From the NCBI GenBank assembly GCA_050697195.1, contig JBOGZL010000024.1:1-9109 (forward strand): a stretch of 9,109 nucleotides of DNA, read 5' to 3'. Below, piece after piece: positions 1 through 6,166 of the stretch; positions within the stretch are counted from its first letter, which is position 1, and the number at the start of each line of letters is the position of its first letter. This stretch comes from DASPWW01 sp050697195 (GTDB lineage Bacteria; Actinomycetota; Thermoleophilia; Solirubrobacterales; 70-9). Position numbers and translations under genes: made by a program. The notes below the pieces were generated by a model. That model was not told the DNA's origin. It did not search any database and saw nothing but the letters and a program-made list of their open reading frames with translations.

Positions 1-176
1 TCTCCGGCGTCGCCGCCCTCGCCGAGGCTCTCGGCTGCCTGCTGGCCCTTCTCGAGCACGCTGCCCTCTCCCTGGGCTATGTCGGAGAGATCTCCGGCCT
101 TCTCGGACAGATCATCGATCCCGCCGCCGCCGCCGATCAGCTCCCGTGCCTTGTCGATCAGATCCATGAGGCTCAT
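1..176 (-). CDS. Small glycine-rich hypothetical protein (N-terminal part; runs off the window)
   Basis: The frame opens at ATG 176-174 and stays open to the window edge, giving 58 codons. The N-terminus reads MSLMDLIDKARELI, followed by a run of five glycines encoded by a CCG triplet run on the plus strand (about 121-135). The rest is acidic and amphipathic, rich in Asp, Glu, Gly, Ala and Gln, with no membrane segment or catalytic motif in the visible part. An AAGGTGG stretch just upstream of the ATG is a plausible ribosome binding site. The style (short amphipathic start, then low-complexity Lys/Asp/Gly/Ala sequence) loosely resembles small actinobacterial proteins of the Rv0909/MT0933 'antitoxin' type, but the match is superficial and I do not assign that function. 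It is divergent from the VOC gene at 283, with 106 bp between them. Confidence 0.5.
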   Translation of the reverse strand, partial: MSLMDLIDKARELIGGGGGIDDLSEKAGDLSDIAQGEGSVLEKGQQAAESLGEGGDAG

Positions 177-247
177 GGGGCCACCTTAGCGAGCACGGCG
201 ATGAGTTACGCGACGCGCCGCGGTCATAGCGGTAGGTTGGACCGAAA

Positions 248-261
248 GGCACCGAGGTGCC
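248..261. promoter_or_regulatory. Short perfect inverted repeat upstream of the VOC pair
   Basis: GGCACC-GA-GGTGCC is a 6-bp perfect inverted repeat with a 2-bp centre. It lies 9 bp upstream of the AAAGGAG ribosome binding site (271-277) of the VOC gene at 283. The 2-bp centre is too small for an RNA hairpin loop, so a dimeric repressor site is the likelier reading. I see no convincing -35/-10 pair in 177-282, so whether this is a working operator is unknown. Confidence 0.25.
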
Positions 262-282
262 GACGGGAAGAAAGGAGACAGG

Positions 283-654
283 ATGGGACAGCCGGTTGTT
301 CACTTCGAGGTGATCGGCAAGGACGGCGACAAGCTCCGCAACTACTTCTCGGAGCTGTTCGGGTGGGAGTACGGCGACGTGGTCGGCCCGACGAACTACG
401 CGACCGTGCCGCGGGAGGAGAACACGAACGCCGACGGGATCGGAGTGGGGGGCGGGATCGGAACCGCGCCCGAGGGCTACGACGGCCACGTCACCTTCTA
501 CGTCGAGGTCCCCGACGTCGAGGCCGCGCTGGCGAAGGCGGAGAGCCTCGACGGGACGCGGATGATGGGCCCGGACAAGGTTCCGGAGACCGATATCGAG
601 CTCGGCCTATTCACCGACCCCGAGGGCCATGTGATCGGGGTCGTCGCTCAGTGA
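283..654 (+). CDS. VOC (glyoxalase/bleomycin-resistance fold) family protein, 123 aa
   Basis: The ATG at 283 follows a strong ribosome binding site, AAAGGAG at 271-277. The protein is one vicinal-oxygen-chelate domain of typical length with two beta-alpha-beta-beta-beta modules. Module 1 starts VVHFEVIGKD with the helix DKLRNYFSELFGWEY (about 16-30). Module 2 starts GHVTFYVEVPDVEAALAKAE (68-87) and ends in the hallmark FTDPEGHVIGVVAQ (110-123). His7 and His69 sit at usual metal-ligand positions. The C-terminal acidic ligand expected after 'GNxI' is replaced by Gly119, as in the CFP30B-like branch of VOC proteins, whose members often lack a complete metal site. The substrate cannot be told from sequence; glyoxalase I activity should not be assumed. 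Its stop overlaps the next VOC gene by 4 nt, so the two are probably co-transcribed and translationally coupled. Confidence 0.9.
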   Translation: MGQPVVHFEVIGKDGDKLRNYFSELFGWEYGDVVGPTNYATVPREENTNADGIGVGGGIGTAPEGYDGHVTFYVEVPDVEAALAKAESLDGTRMMGPDKVPETDIELGLFTDPEGHVIGVVAQ

Positions 655-1031
655 CAGATTCGAAGCCACTTATCACCGGGACCGACTTCATCACGGTCTC
701 GACGCAGGACTTCGACACGGCGGTCGGCTTCTACGGCGACGTGCTCGGCCTGCCCGAGTCCAAGCGCTGGGGCGAGATGCCCGCGGTCGAGTTCGAGACC
801 GGCAACCTGACGATCGCCGTGATGCAGTCGGATGCCTTCGGCCTCGAGTTTCGCGCCAACAACCATCCGATCGAGCTCCACGTCGACGATTTGGAAGCCG
901 CCCGTGGCGAGCTCGAGTCGCGCGGCGTCGAGTTCAAGGGCGAGACGATCGACTCGGGCGTCTGCTACCAGGCCCACTTCGAGGATCCGGACGGGAACGC
1001 GCTGGCGATTCACCGCCGCTACGCCGATTGA
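651..1031 (+). CDS. Second VOC (glyoxalase-fold) family protein, 126 aa, GTG start
   Basis: The start is the GTG of the GTGA overlap with the upstream VOC stop (TGA 652-654). The frame also stays open upstream to an ATG at 201, but that stretch merely underlies the first VOC gene. The N-terminus is then VTDSKPLITGTDFITVSTQD. The helix FDTAVGFYGDVLGLPESKRW (21-40) and the second module HPIELHVDDLEAARGELESRGVEF (72-95) give the standard VOC topology. It ends in FEDPDGNALAIHRRYAD, a C-terminus common in actinobacterial VOC proteins. The first module has no His where the first ligand normally lies (DFITVS), so the metal site may be incomplete; His72, His77 and His121 are possible ligands. Substrate unknown. 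The TGA at 1029-1031 is directly adjacent to the stop of the convergent gene, so there is no 3' intergenic space. Confidence 0.9.
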   Translation: MTDSKPLITGTDFITVSTQDFDTAVGFYGDVLGLPESKRWGEMPAVEFETGNLTIAVMQSDAFGLEFRANNHPIELHVDDLEAARGELESRGVEFKGETIDSGVCYQAHFEDPDGNALAIHRRYAD

Positions 1032-1739
1032 TCACGCAGCGAGCTCGAGCCAGTTCGCGAACAGGCGACGGGCCGGGGGATGGAGCTCGTCGGCGCGGCG
1101 CTCGACGTCGGCGATGAACGCCGCGCCCTCCTGCTCGCCGAGGGTCTCGGCCAGCGAGGCGCGGTAGGCAGGCACCTCCGCCCACTCGCGCGCCATCTCG
1201 CCCGTGACCTCGAGGTGGAACTGGACCCCGTACGCGCGCTCGCCGGCGCGGAAGGCCTGGTTAGGGACGAGCGGGGAGGAGGCCAGGAGGGAGGCGCCGG
1301 CTGGGAGGTCGAAGGTGTCGCCGTGCCACTGGAGCGAGACGAGCGGGTCGTCGAGGCCGGCGAACAGCGGGTCGTCGCGCCCGGCGCGGGTGAGCTCGAC
1401 CGGGAGCAGGCCGACCTCGGGGCGCTCGGCGGGATACACGCGCGCCTCGAGCGACGCGGCGAGGAGCTGCACGCCGAGGCACACGCCGAGGAACGGGCGG
1501 CCGTCCTGCACCGCCTCGCGCACGAGCCGCTTCTCGTCCCCGAGCCAAGGGTGGTCGGCGTCGTCGCCGGCGCCCATCGGGCCGCCCATCGCCACCACGG
1601 CGTCGAACCCGCGCCAATCGGGGAGCGGCTCGCCCTCGTCGAGCTCCACCGCGACCTGCTCGACGCCGCGCTCGTGCATCACCTCGGAGAACACGCCCGG
1701 GTGCTCGCACGCGATGTGTTGGAGGACGAGGACTCGCAC
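1032..1739 (-). CDS. Class I (triad) glutamine amidotransferase, GMP-synthase-like, 235 aa
   Basis: The product is a stand-alone GATase1 domain. It begins VRVLVLQHIACEHPGVFSEV and has the oxyanion-loop motif AMGGPMGAGDD (50-60), the nucleophile elbow FLGVCLGVQLLA with Cys87, and the His-x-Glu partner YGVQFHLEVT with His175 and Glu177. The catalytic triad is thus complete, so an active glutaminase-type hydrolase is expected. It is close in length and motif order to 'GMP synthase-like glutamine amidotransferase' proteins and has no fused synthetase domain. The GTG start (1739) lies 4 bp after the stop of the FMN synthase gene. No clear ribosome binding site is visible, which fits translational coupling. 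As last gene of the nitrogen operon it may act on glutamine or a gamma-glutamyl amide made by the upstream enzymes, by analogy with PuuD-type hydrolases of the same superfamily; that role is inference. Confidence 0.9.
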   Translation of the reverse strand: MRVLVLQHIACEHPGVFSEVMHERGVEQVAVELDEGEPLPDWRGFDAVVAMGGPMGAGDDADHPWLGDEKRLVREAVQDGRPFLGVCLGVQLLAASLEARVYPAERPEVGLLPVELTRAGRDDPLFAGLDDPLVSLQWHGDTFDLPAGASLLASSPLVPNQAFRAGERAYGVQFHLEVTGEMAREWAEVPAYRASLAETLGEQEGAAFIADVERRADELHPPARRLFANWLELAA

Positions 1740-1743
1740 GGCT

Positions 1744-3096
1744 CTACAGCGCGACCGGCCGGTCCATGCCCGCGAGCGGGATCCCGGTCACGAGCGAGCT
1801 CTCGAGCGTCAGCGCCCGCATGTCTTCGGGCTCGAGGTCGTGGACGTCGGATTTCCCGCACGCGCGCGCCATCATCTGCATCTCCATCGTCATCGAGTTG
1901 AGGAAGTGCTCGACGCGCTCCGATGCCTCCTGCGGGGGGAGGCGCTTCACGAGCTCGGGGTCCTGGGTGGTGATCCCCACCGGGCAGCCGCCGGTGTGGC
2001 AGTGATGGCACGCCCCGGCCCGCGTCCCGAGGCGCTCGTAGTCCTCGTGGTGGACGGGCTTGTTGCAGTTCAGCGCGATCAGCACGGCGGTCCCGATCGA
2101 GCCCGCGTCGGCGCCGAGCGCGAGCGCCTTCGCGGCGTCGACGCCGTCGCGGATCCCGCCCGAGACGACCAGGTTGACCTCGCCCTCGAGGCCCTCCTCG
2201 CGCAGCGCCCGGACCGCGAGCACGGTCGCGGGCATCGTCGGGATCCCGGTGTGGTCGAGCAGCGCCTCGGGCGACGCTCCCGTCGCGCCCTCGAGCCCGT
2301 CGAGGACGATCACGTCCGCGCCGGCCTTCGCCGCGAGCTTCACGTCCTCGAGCACGCGGCAGGCGCCGATCTTGACGTAGATCGGGATCCGCCCGTCGGT
2401 CGCCTCGCGCAGCTCCTCGATCTTGATCTGGAGGTCGTCGGGCCCGAAGAAGTCGGGGTGGCGGACGGGGGAGCGCTGGTCGACGCCCTCGGGCAGCGTG
2501 CGCGCCTCGGCGATCGTCGCCGACATCTTCGACTCCAGCAGCAGCCCGCCGGTCCCCGGCTTCGCGCCCTGGCCGATCACGACCTCGGCCGCGTCGGCCA
2601 TCTGGAGGTGGTGGGGGTCGAACCCGTAGCGGCTCGGGAGGACCTGGTACACGAGCGTGTCGGAGTCCTCGCGCTCGCCCGGGCGCATCCCGCCGTCGCC
2701 GGTGGTCGTCGAGATCCCGACCCGGCTCGCGGCCCACCCGAGCGCCTGCTTCGCGTTCGCCGACAGCGCGCCGTAGCTCATCCCCGCGATCGCGATCGGG
2801 GTCTCGAGCGTGATCGGCTCGGCGCCGTGACGGCCCCCGACAACGGTCCGCGTCTCGCACCGCTCGCGGTAGCCCTCGAGCGGGATCCGGGTCAGCGTGC
2901 AGGGGATGAAGGTGAGGTCGCGGAAGTGGACCGTGCGCCGCAGCGTGGAGTAGGCGCGGATCCGGTAGCGGCCGAGCTCCGACTTCTCCTGGATGTCCTC
3001 GATCACCTCGGGGCTCCAGATCTCGCTCGGCCGGACGACGCGCCCGCCCGCCACGGCGTCGTCCTCGAAGCCCCGCGCTACAGCGCCGTCTTCCAT
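1744..3096 (-). CDS. glxD: FMN/Fe-S glutamate synthase domain protein (GltB-domain-2-like; GlxD/MgsC type), 450 aa
   Basis: This is the synthase core of a split glutamate-synthase-like enzyme. The family turns 2-oxoglutarate plus transferred ammonia into glutamate, or in methylotrophs glutamate plus methylamine into N-methylglutamate. The (beta/alpha)8 FMN domain shows IAIAGMSYGALSANAK (101-116), GDGGMRPGE (134-141), GQGAKPGTGGLLLESK (175-190), YVKIGACR (240-247), a DGLEGATGASP loop (266-276) and VVSGGIRDG (310-318). A cysteine cluster ACHHCHTGGCPVGITTQDP (362-380; Cys363, Cys366, Cys371, with Cys344 nearby) matches the 3Fe-4S site before the conserved CPVG. The ATG at 3096 is chosen because AAGGAG lies 8 nt upstream, inside the preceding gene, giving a 19-nt overlap. 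The frame is also open further upstream, but only underneath glxC. The amidotransferase and GXGXG domains are separate genes just upstream. No GltD-like NAD(P)H subunit is present, so ferredoxin or another donor is likely. Confidence 0.93.
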   Translation of the reverse strand: MEDGAVARGFEDDAVAGGRVVRPSEIWSPEVIEDIQEKSELGRYRIRAYSTLRRTVHFRDLTFIPCTLTRIPLEGYRERCETRTVVGGRHGAEPITLETPIAIAGMSYGALSANAKQALGWAASRVGISTTTGDGGMRPGEREDSDTLVYQVLPSRYGFDPHHLQMADAAEVVIGQGAKPGTGGLLLESKMSATIAEARTLPEGVDQRSPVRHPDFFGPDDLQIKIEELREATDGRIPIYVKIGACRVLEDVKLAAKAGADVIVLDGLEGATGASPEALLDHTGIPTMPATVLAVRALREEGLEGEVNLVVSGGIRDGVDAAKALALGADAGSIGTAVLIALNCNKPVHHEDYERLGTRAGACHHCHTGGCPVGITTQDPELVKRLPPQEASERVEHFLNSMTMEMQMMARACGKSDVHDLEPEDMRALTLESSLVTGIPLAGMDRPVAL

Positions 3097-3791
3097 ACCT
3101 CGAACTCCTTCTTGGAGAAGTTCCACAGCTTTCGGCCCGCGACGATCTTCCGAAACGACGCCGGCTCGGCCTCGACCCCGTGCCGCTCCAGCTCGTCGCG
3201 CAGGAACTCGACGTCGTCGTCGGTGAGCTCCGCGTCGATCGCGTCCGCGCCGAGCGAGGCGACCTCCCCGGCGACGTAGATCGTCCCCTCGTACATCGAG
3301 TCTCCGAGCGCCTCGCCGGCGTCGCCGCAGACCACCAGCGAGCCGCGCTGCATCATGAACCCGCTCATGTAGCCGACGTCGCCGGCGACCACGACGGCGC
3401 CGCCCTTGAGCGAGATCGCGGCGCGCGAGCCGGCGTCGCCCGCGACGTAGAGCTCGCCGCCGTGCATGGTCGCTCCGGCCCCCGTACCGACGTTGCCGAG
3501 CACCTCGACGCGTCCCGACATAGCGTTCTCCGCCACGCCCCACCCGGCGTTGCCCTCGACCACGACGGTGCCGCCGTCGAGCATCCCGCCGCAGTACCAC
3601 CCGGCGTCCCCGCGCAGCCGCACCGTGACCGGGTCGAACAGCGCCACGCACAGGCTGTGGCGCCCGGCCGGGTCAAGCAGCGCGATCTCCGTCGCGCCCT
3701 CGGACGCGGCGCGCCGGACGGCGCGGTTGATCTCGCGCGTCGGCACGCCGGCGCACTCGATCTCGACCTGGCTCGCGGCTACCGCCGCCAC
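3078..3791 (-). CDS. glxC: Stand-alone GXGXG (beta-helix) subunit of split glutamate synthase (GlxC/MgsB type), 237 aa
   Basis: The protein corresponds to the C-terminal domain of glutamate synthase large subunit, the right-handed beta-helix that holds the ammonia-tunnel architecture together. The repeated glycine pattern runs from about residue 60 to 176: GDAGWYCGGMLDGGTVVVEG, NAGWGVAENAMSGRVEVLGN, then further turns ending VVVAGDVG, LVVCGDAGE and YVAGEVASLG. The head (1-50) is an alpha/beta segment. The tail (185-237) is Asp/Glu-rich then basic and ends SKKEFEVWKTAL. The start is GTG 3791, chosen because GGAGAGG (3805-3799) lies 7 nt upstream and no ATG is available. It overlaps the amidotransferase gene by 13 nt and the FMN synthase gene by 19 nt, strongly suggesting 1:1:1 production of the three subunits. 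It should have no catalytic centre alone. Confidence 0.92.
   Translation of the reverse strand: MAAVAASQVEIECAGVPTREINRAVRRAASEGATEIALLDPAGRHSLCVALFDPVTVRLRGDAGWYCGGMLDGGTVVVEGNAGWGVAENAMSGRVEVLGNVGTGAGATMHGGELYVAGDAGSRAAISLKGGAVVVAGDVGYMSGFMMQRGSLVVCGDAGEALGDSMYEGTIYVAGEVASLGADAIDAELTDDDVEFLRDELERHGVEAEPASFRKIVAGRKLWNFSKKEFEVWKTAL
3105..3110 (-). promoter_or_regulatory. Ribosome binding site fixing the glxD start
   Basis: On the minus strand this reads AAGGAG, 8 nt before ATG 3096. It lies within the last codons of the GXGXG subunit gene. It supports the internal start over any upstream extension and implies translational coupling. Confidence 0.7.
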
Positions 3792-4681
3792 GATCGCGCC
3801 TCTCCGGCGCCGAGCTCGCGCGGGCTGATGTCGTCGTCCGGGAACGCCGCGCGGATCGCGATGTCCTCGGACGCCAGGACCACGTACTCGTCGGTCTCCG
3901 CCATCAGCAGCGGCTTGAGCCCGAACTGGTCGCGCGCGAAGCCGATCCCGTCCGCGGTCGAGACCAGGTACGCGAAGCTCCCGTCCAGCTCGCGGACCGA
4001 GCGCTCGAGGACCTCGTCGAGGTCGTCTCCCTGCTCGAGCTGGTCGGCGAGGTAGGCGGCGAGGACCTCGGAGTCGTTGTCGGTGAGGAAGCTGTGGCCG
4101 CGCTGCTCGAGCCGCCGACGCAGCTTGTGCTCGTTGGTCACGTGACCGTTGTGGACGAGCGCGATGTCGGCGAACGGGCGCGCCCAGAACGGGTGGGAGT
4201 GAAGCGTGTCCACGCGGCTCTCGGTCGCCATCCGGGTGTGTCCGATCGCGTGCCCGCCCGCGAACGACGAGATGTCGTACGCGCGGTCGAGGTCCTCCGC
4301 CGAGCCGACCTCCTTCACGATCTGCATCGAGTGCCCGAGGCTGAGCACGTCGAGGGTCTCGTCGCGGGCCTCGACGCCGTCGGCGAGCGCGTCGAGCTCG
4401 CCCTCGTAATTCACCTCCGCCCGCACTCCGCCCGGTGTGGGAGCGAGCTCGCGGACGGTGGCGAGCGCCTCGATCGCCGACCGGGCGCGCTCGACGCGGC
4501 CCTCGCCGTCGGGCTGCAGCCGCGCGCGCAGGAGGTAGCCCTCCTCGGCGGGGCCGTACAGGGCGACCCCGGTCGAGTCCGGCCCGCGGCGGTTCAGCGC
4601 CTGGAGCATCTCGACCTGGATCCGGCCCACGGGTCCGATCCGCTCGGGGTCCTTGAAGAGGATTCCGGTAATTCCGCACAT
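3779..4681 (-). CDS. glxB: Class II (Ntn) glutamine amidotransferase subunit of split glutamate synthase (GlxB/MgsA type), 300 aa
   Basis: The N-terminus MCGITGILF places the nucleophile Cys2 to become residue 1 after Met removal, as required in Ntn amidotransferases. Other family signatures are ALNRRGPDSTGVAL (28-41), AIGHTRMATES (145-155), HSHPF (161-165), ALVHNGHVTNEHKL (174-187; Asn178-Gly179 form the oxyanion hole), FLTDNDSEVLAAYL (198-211), ELDGSFAYLV (231-240) and ARDQFGLKPLL (249-259). The protein is a single GATase2 domain without the isomerase or phosphoribosyltransferase domains of GlmS or PurF. With the two genes downstream it rebuilds the glutamate synthase large subunit as three polypeptides. 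In methylotrophs the equivalent is MgsA of N-methylglutamate synthase. The last 13 nt overlap the next gene. The ribosome binding site is weak (GGGGC about 8 nt upstream). An 86-bp gap with a possible promoter separates it from glnT. Confidence 0.93.
   Translation of the reverse strand: MCGITGILFKDPERIGPVGRIQVEMLQALNRRGPDSTGVALYGPAEEGYLLRARLQPDGEGRVERARSAIEALATVRELAPTPGGVRAEVNYEGELDALADGVEARDETLDVLSLGHSMQIVKEVGSAEDLDRAYDISSFAGGHAIGHTRMATESRVDTLHSHPFWARPFADIALVHNGHVTNEHKLRRRLEQRGHSFLTDNDSEVLAAYLADQLEQGDDLDEVLERSVRELDGSFAYLVSTADGIGFARDQFGLKPLLMAETDEYVVLASEDIAIRAAFPDDDISPRELGAGEARSWRR
3799..3805 (-). promoter_or_regulatory. Ribosome binding site deciding the GTG start of glxC
   Basis: The minus-strand sequence GGAGAGG ends 7 nt before GTG 3791, inside the 3' end of glxB. 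No in-frame ATG lies near the conserved N-terminus, so this site is the main evidence for the start. Confidence 0.65.
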
Positions 4682-4699
4682 TTGGACGCCCCAAGTTCC

Positions 4700-4728
4700 A
4701 GTCTAGTGTGGCGACCCTCCATAGCCAA
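4700..4728 (-). promoter_or_regulatory. Possible sigma-70-like promoter for the glxBCD sub-operon
   Basis: On the minus strand the 86-bp glnT-glxB gap (4682-4767) contains TTGGCT (4728-4723), a 17-nt spacer and TAGACT (4705-4700). Each matches the consensus at 4 of 6 positions, with ideal spacing. Transcription would start roughly 12 nt before glxB's ATG, giving a very short leader. A 7-bp inverted repeat overlaps the element. It could allow the three synthase genes to be expressed separately from amt-glnT. Support is pattern matching only. Confidence 0.3.
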
Positions 4729-4745
4729 TGGGCGCCTGGCCACAC
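4706..4745. repeat. 7-bp inverted repeat in the glnT-glxB gap
   Basis: GTGTGGC (4706-4712) and GCCACAC (4739-4745) are perfect inverted copies separated by 26 nt. They bracket the -35 half of the possible promoter. No T-run follows on either strand, so this is not an intrinsic terminator. It could be an operator or an mRNA stem limiting read-through, or chance in GC-rich DNA. Confidence 0.3.
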
Positions 4746-4767
4746 ATCCCGCTGTTTCTATGTGGAC

Positions 4768-6141
4768 TCAGAACAGCTGCAGGTAGCGGTCGCGCTCCCA
4801 CTGCGTGATCTGCTCGTGTGCCTGCTGCCAGTCGCGGCGCTTGCAGCGCACGTAGTAGTCGAGGTAGTCCTCGTCGCGGACCTTCCCGAACGCCTTTCGC
4901 AGCACCTCGCACGACTCGGCGTTGCTCGCGGCCTCGGACAGGTTCGCGGGCAGGGTCTCGATCCCGAGCTCCTCGCGCTGTGCGGGCGAGGTCTCGTACA
5001 TGTTGAGCGAATTGGGGTCGCCGGGGTCGAGCCCGCGCTCGATCCCGTCGAGCCCCGCCGCGAGCACCGCGGTCGCGCCCAGGTAGGGGTTGCAGGACCC
5101 GTCGACGGTCCGGTCCTCGACCCGGCCCGCCTCTGGGACGCGCAGCATCTGGGTGCGGTTGTTGTACCCGTAGCTGACGTACACCGGAGCCCACGTCGCC
5201 CCGCTCGTCGGGGCGCCGACCACCAGCCGCTTGTACGAGTTCACGGTCGGCGCCGTGAACGCGATGTATGCCTTCGCGTGCGCCTGCAGCCCGGCGATGA
5301 ACTGGTATCCGAGCTCGGACAGCCCGAGGCCGCGGGGGTCGTCGGAGGGATCGGCATCGAACAGGTTCTGGTCCCCGTCCCACAGGCTCATGTGGAAGTG
5401 GGCCCCGCTGCCGGTCAGGTGGGAGAACGGCTTCGGCATGAACGTCGCCATGATCCCCCGCTCCTGCGCCAGCGTCTCGACCATGTAGCGGAAGAAGACC
5501 GCCCGGTCGCAGGTGACGAGCGCGTCGGCGAACTCGAAGTTCTGCTCGAACTGGCCGTTCGCGTCCTCGTGGTCGGTGGCGTAGTTGTCCCACCCCAGCT
5601 CGGTCACGTTGCGCGACACGTCGGTGACGAAGTCGAGGCTGCGGGTGAGGCCGCGCATGTCGTAGCACGGCTGCTCGAGCGTGTCGAGCGCATCCGCGAC
5701 CACGAGCTCCCCGTCCTCGCCCTGCTTGACGAGGAAGTACTCGAGCTCGCACCCGAGCTTGAACTCGTACCCCATCGACCTCGCGCGCTCGACCTGGCTC
5801 TGGAGGATCGTGCGGGGGCAATACGGCCAGTCATCGCCCTCGACCTTGATGTCGCACGCGAACCGGGCGACCTCCGGCTTCCACGGCAGCACGGTGAGGC
5901 TCGAGAGGTCGGGCATCGCGATCATGTCGGGGTCGTGCGGGCCCTGGCCCATGTCGCCCGCCGCGAACCCGGCGAACCCGGCGCCGTCCGAGGCGAGGTC
6001 GTCGAGGTGGTGCGCGGGGACGAGCTTCGCGTTCGGCTTCCCGTTCAGCTCCACGAACTGGGCGAAGAAGAACTCCACCCCGCGGTCCTTCGCCACCTTG
6101 CGCACGTCCTCGACGCTCTGCGGCGCCTCCGTGTCGGTCAT
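4768..6141 (-). CDS. glnT: Type III glutamine synthetase / gamma-glutamylmethylamide synthetase-like ligase (GlnT/GmaS), 457 aa
   Basis: This ATP-dependent ligase joins ammonia (or methylamine) to the gamma-carboxyl of glutamate. The N-terminal beta-grasp segment FFFAQFVELNGKPNAKLVPA (24-43) and the stretch GAGFAGFAAGDMGQGPHDPD (53-72) are hallmarks of the GlnT/GmaS branch rather than housekeeping GSI. Catalytic-domain motifs present are KLGCELEYFL (metal-binding Glu132/Glu134), NGQFEQNF (Glu199), GSGAHFHMSLWD (His248/His250), NSYKRLVVGAPTSG (301-314, Arg305) and RVEDRTVDGSCNPYLGA (340-356). Tyr382 (LNMYETSP) sits roughly where the GSI adenylylation tyrosine lies, but the surrounding motif differs, so that control is doubtful. 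The ATG at 6141 has GGAGG 4 nt upstream. It lies 25 bp after the PepSY-like gene and 86 bp before the split synthase. I cannot separate GS from GMAS activity from sequence; the nearby mgs-like genes allow both, and no N-methylglutamate dehydrogenase is in view. Confidence 0.93.
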   Translation of the reverse strand: MTDTEAPQSVEDVRKVAKDRGVEFFFAQFVELNGKPNAKLVPAHHLDDLASDGAGFAGFAAGDMGQGPHDPDMIAMPDLSSLTVLPWKPEVARFACDIKVEGDDWPYCPRTILQSQVERARSMGYEFKLGCELEYFLVKQGEDGELVVADALDTLEQPCYDMRGLTRSLDFVTDVSRNVTELGWDNYATDHEDANGQFEQNFEFADALVTCDRAVFFRYMVETLAQERGIMATFMPKPFSHLTGSGAHFHMSLWDGDQNLFDADPSDDPRGLGLSELGYQFIAGLQAHAKAYIAFTAPTVNSYKRLVVGAPTSGATWAPVYVSYGYNNRTQMLRVPEAGRVEDRTVDGSCNPYLGATAVLAAGLDGIERGLDPGDPNSLNMYETSPAQREELGIETLPANLSEAASNAESCEVLRKAFGKVRDEDYLDYYVRCKRRDWQQAHEQITQWERDRYLQLF

Positions 6142-6166
6142 CTGGCCTCCATTCGAGTCGGCTCCG

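Noticed and set aside
201..650. A fused double-length VOC protein starting at ATG 201
   Set aside because: Residues before 651 are Arg/Gly-rich shadow of the first VOC gene, whose own frame has the VOC motifs and a strong ribosome binding site. The second gene starts at the GTGA overlap.
1204..3279. A very long plus-strand open frame (about 690 codons) opposite the GATase1 and FMN synthase genes
   Set aside because: Its translation is Arg/Ser/Ala/Pro-rich low complexity with no domain, while the minus strand carries clear catalytic motifs throughout. Such antisense frames are common in GC-rich genomes.
3792..4745. Upstream extension of the GXGXG gene as one long protein
   Set aside because: The extension is Arg-rich out-of-frame sequence beneath the amidotransferase gene, and a good ribosome binding site marks GTG 3791 as the real start. 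The upstream extension of the FMN synthase frame to 3651 was rejected for the same reason.
4745..4767. A GlnR-type nitrogen box before glxB (GAAAC on the minus strand)
   Set aside because: The paired gTnAC half-site is absent at the required 6-nt spacing, so only a chance GAAAC remains.
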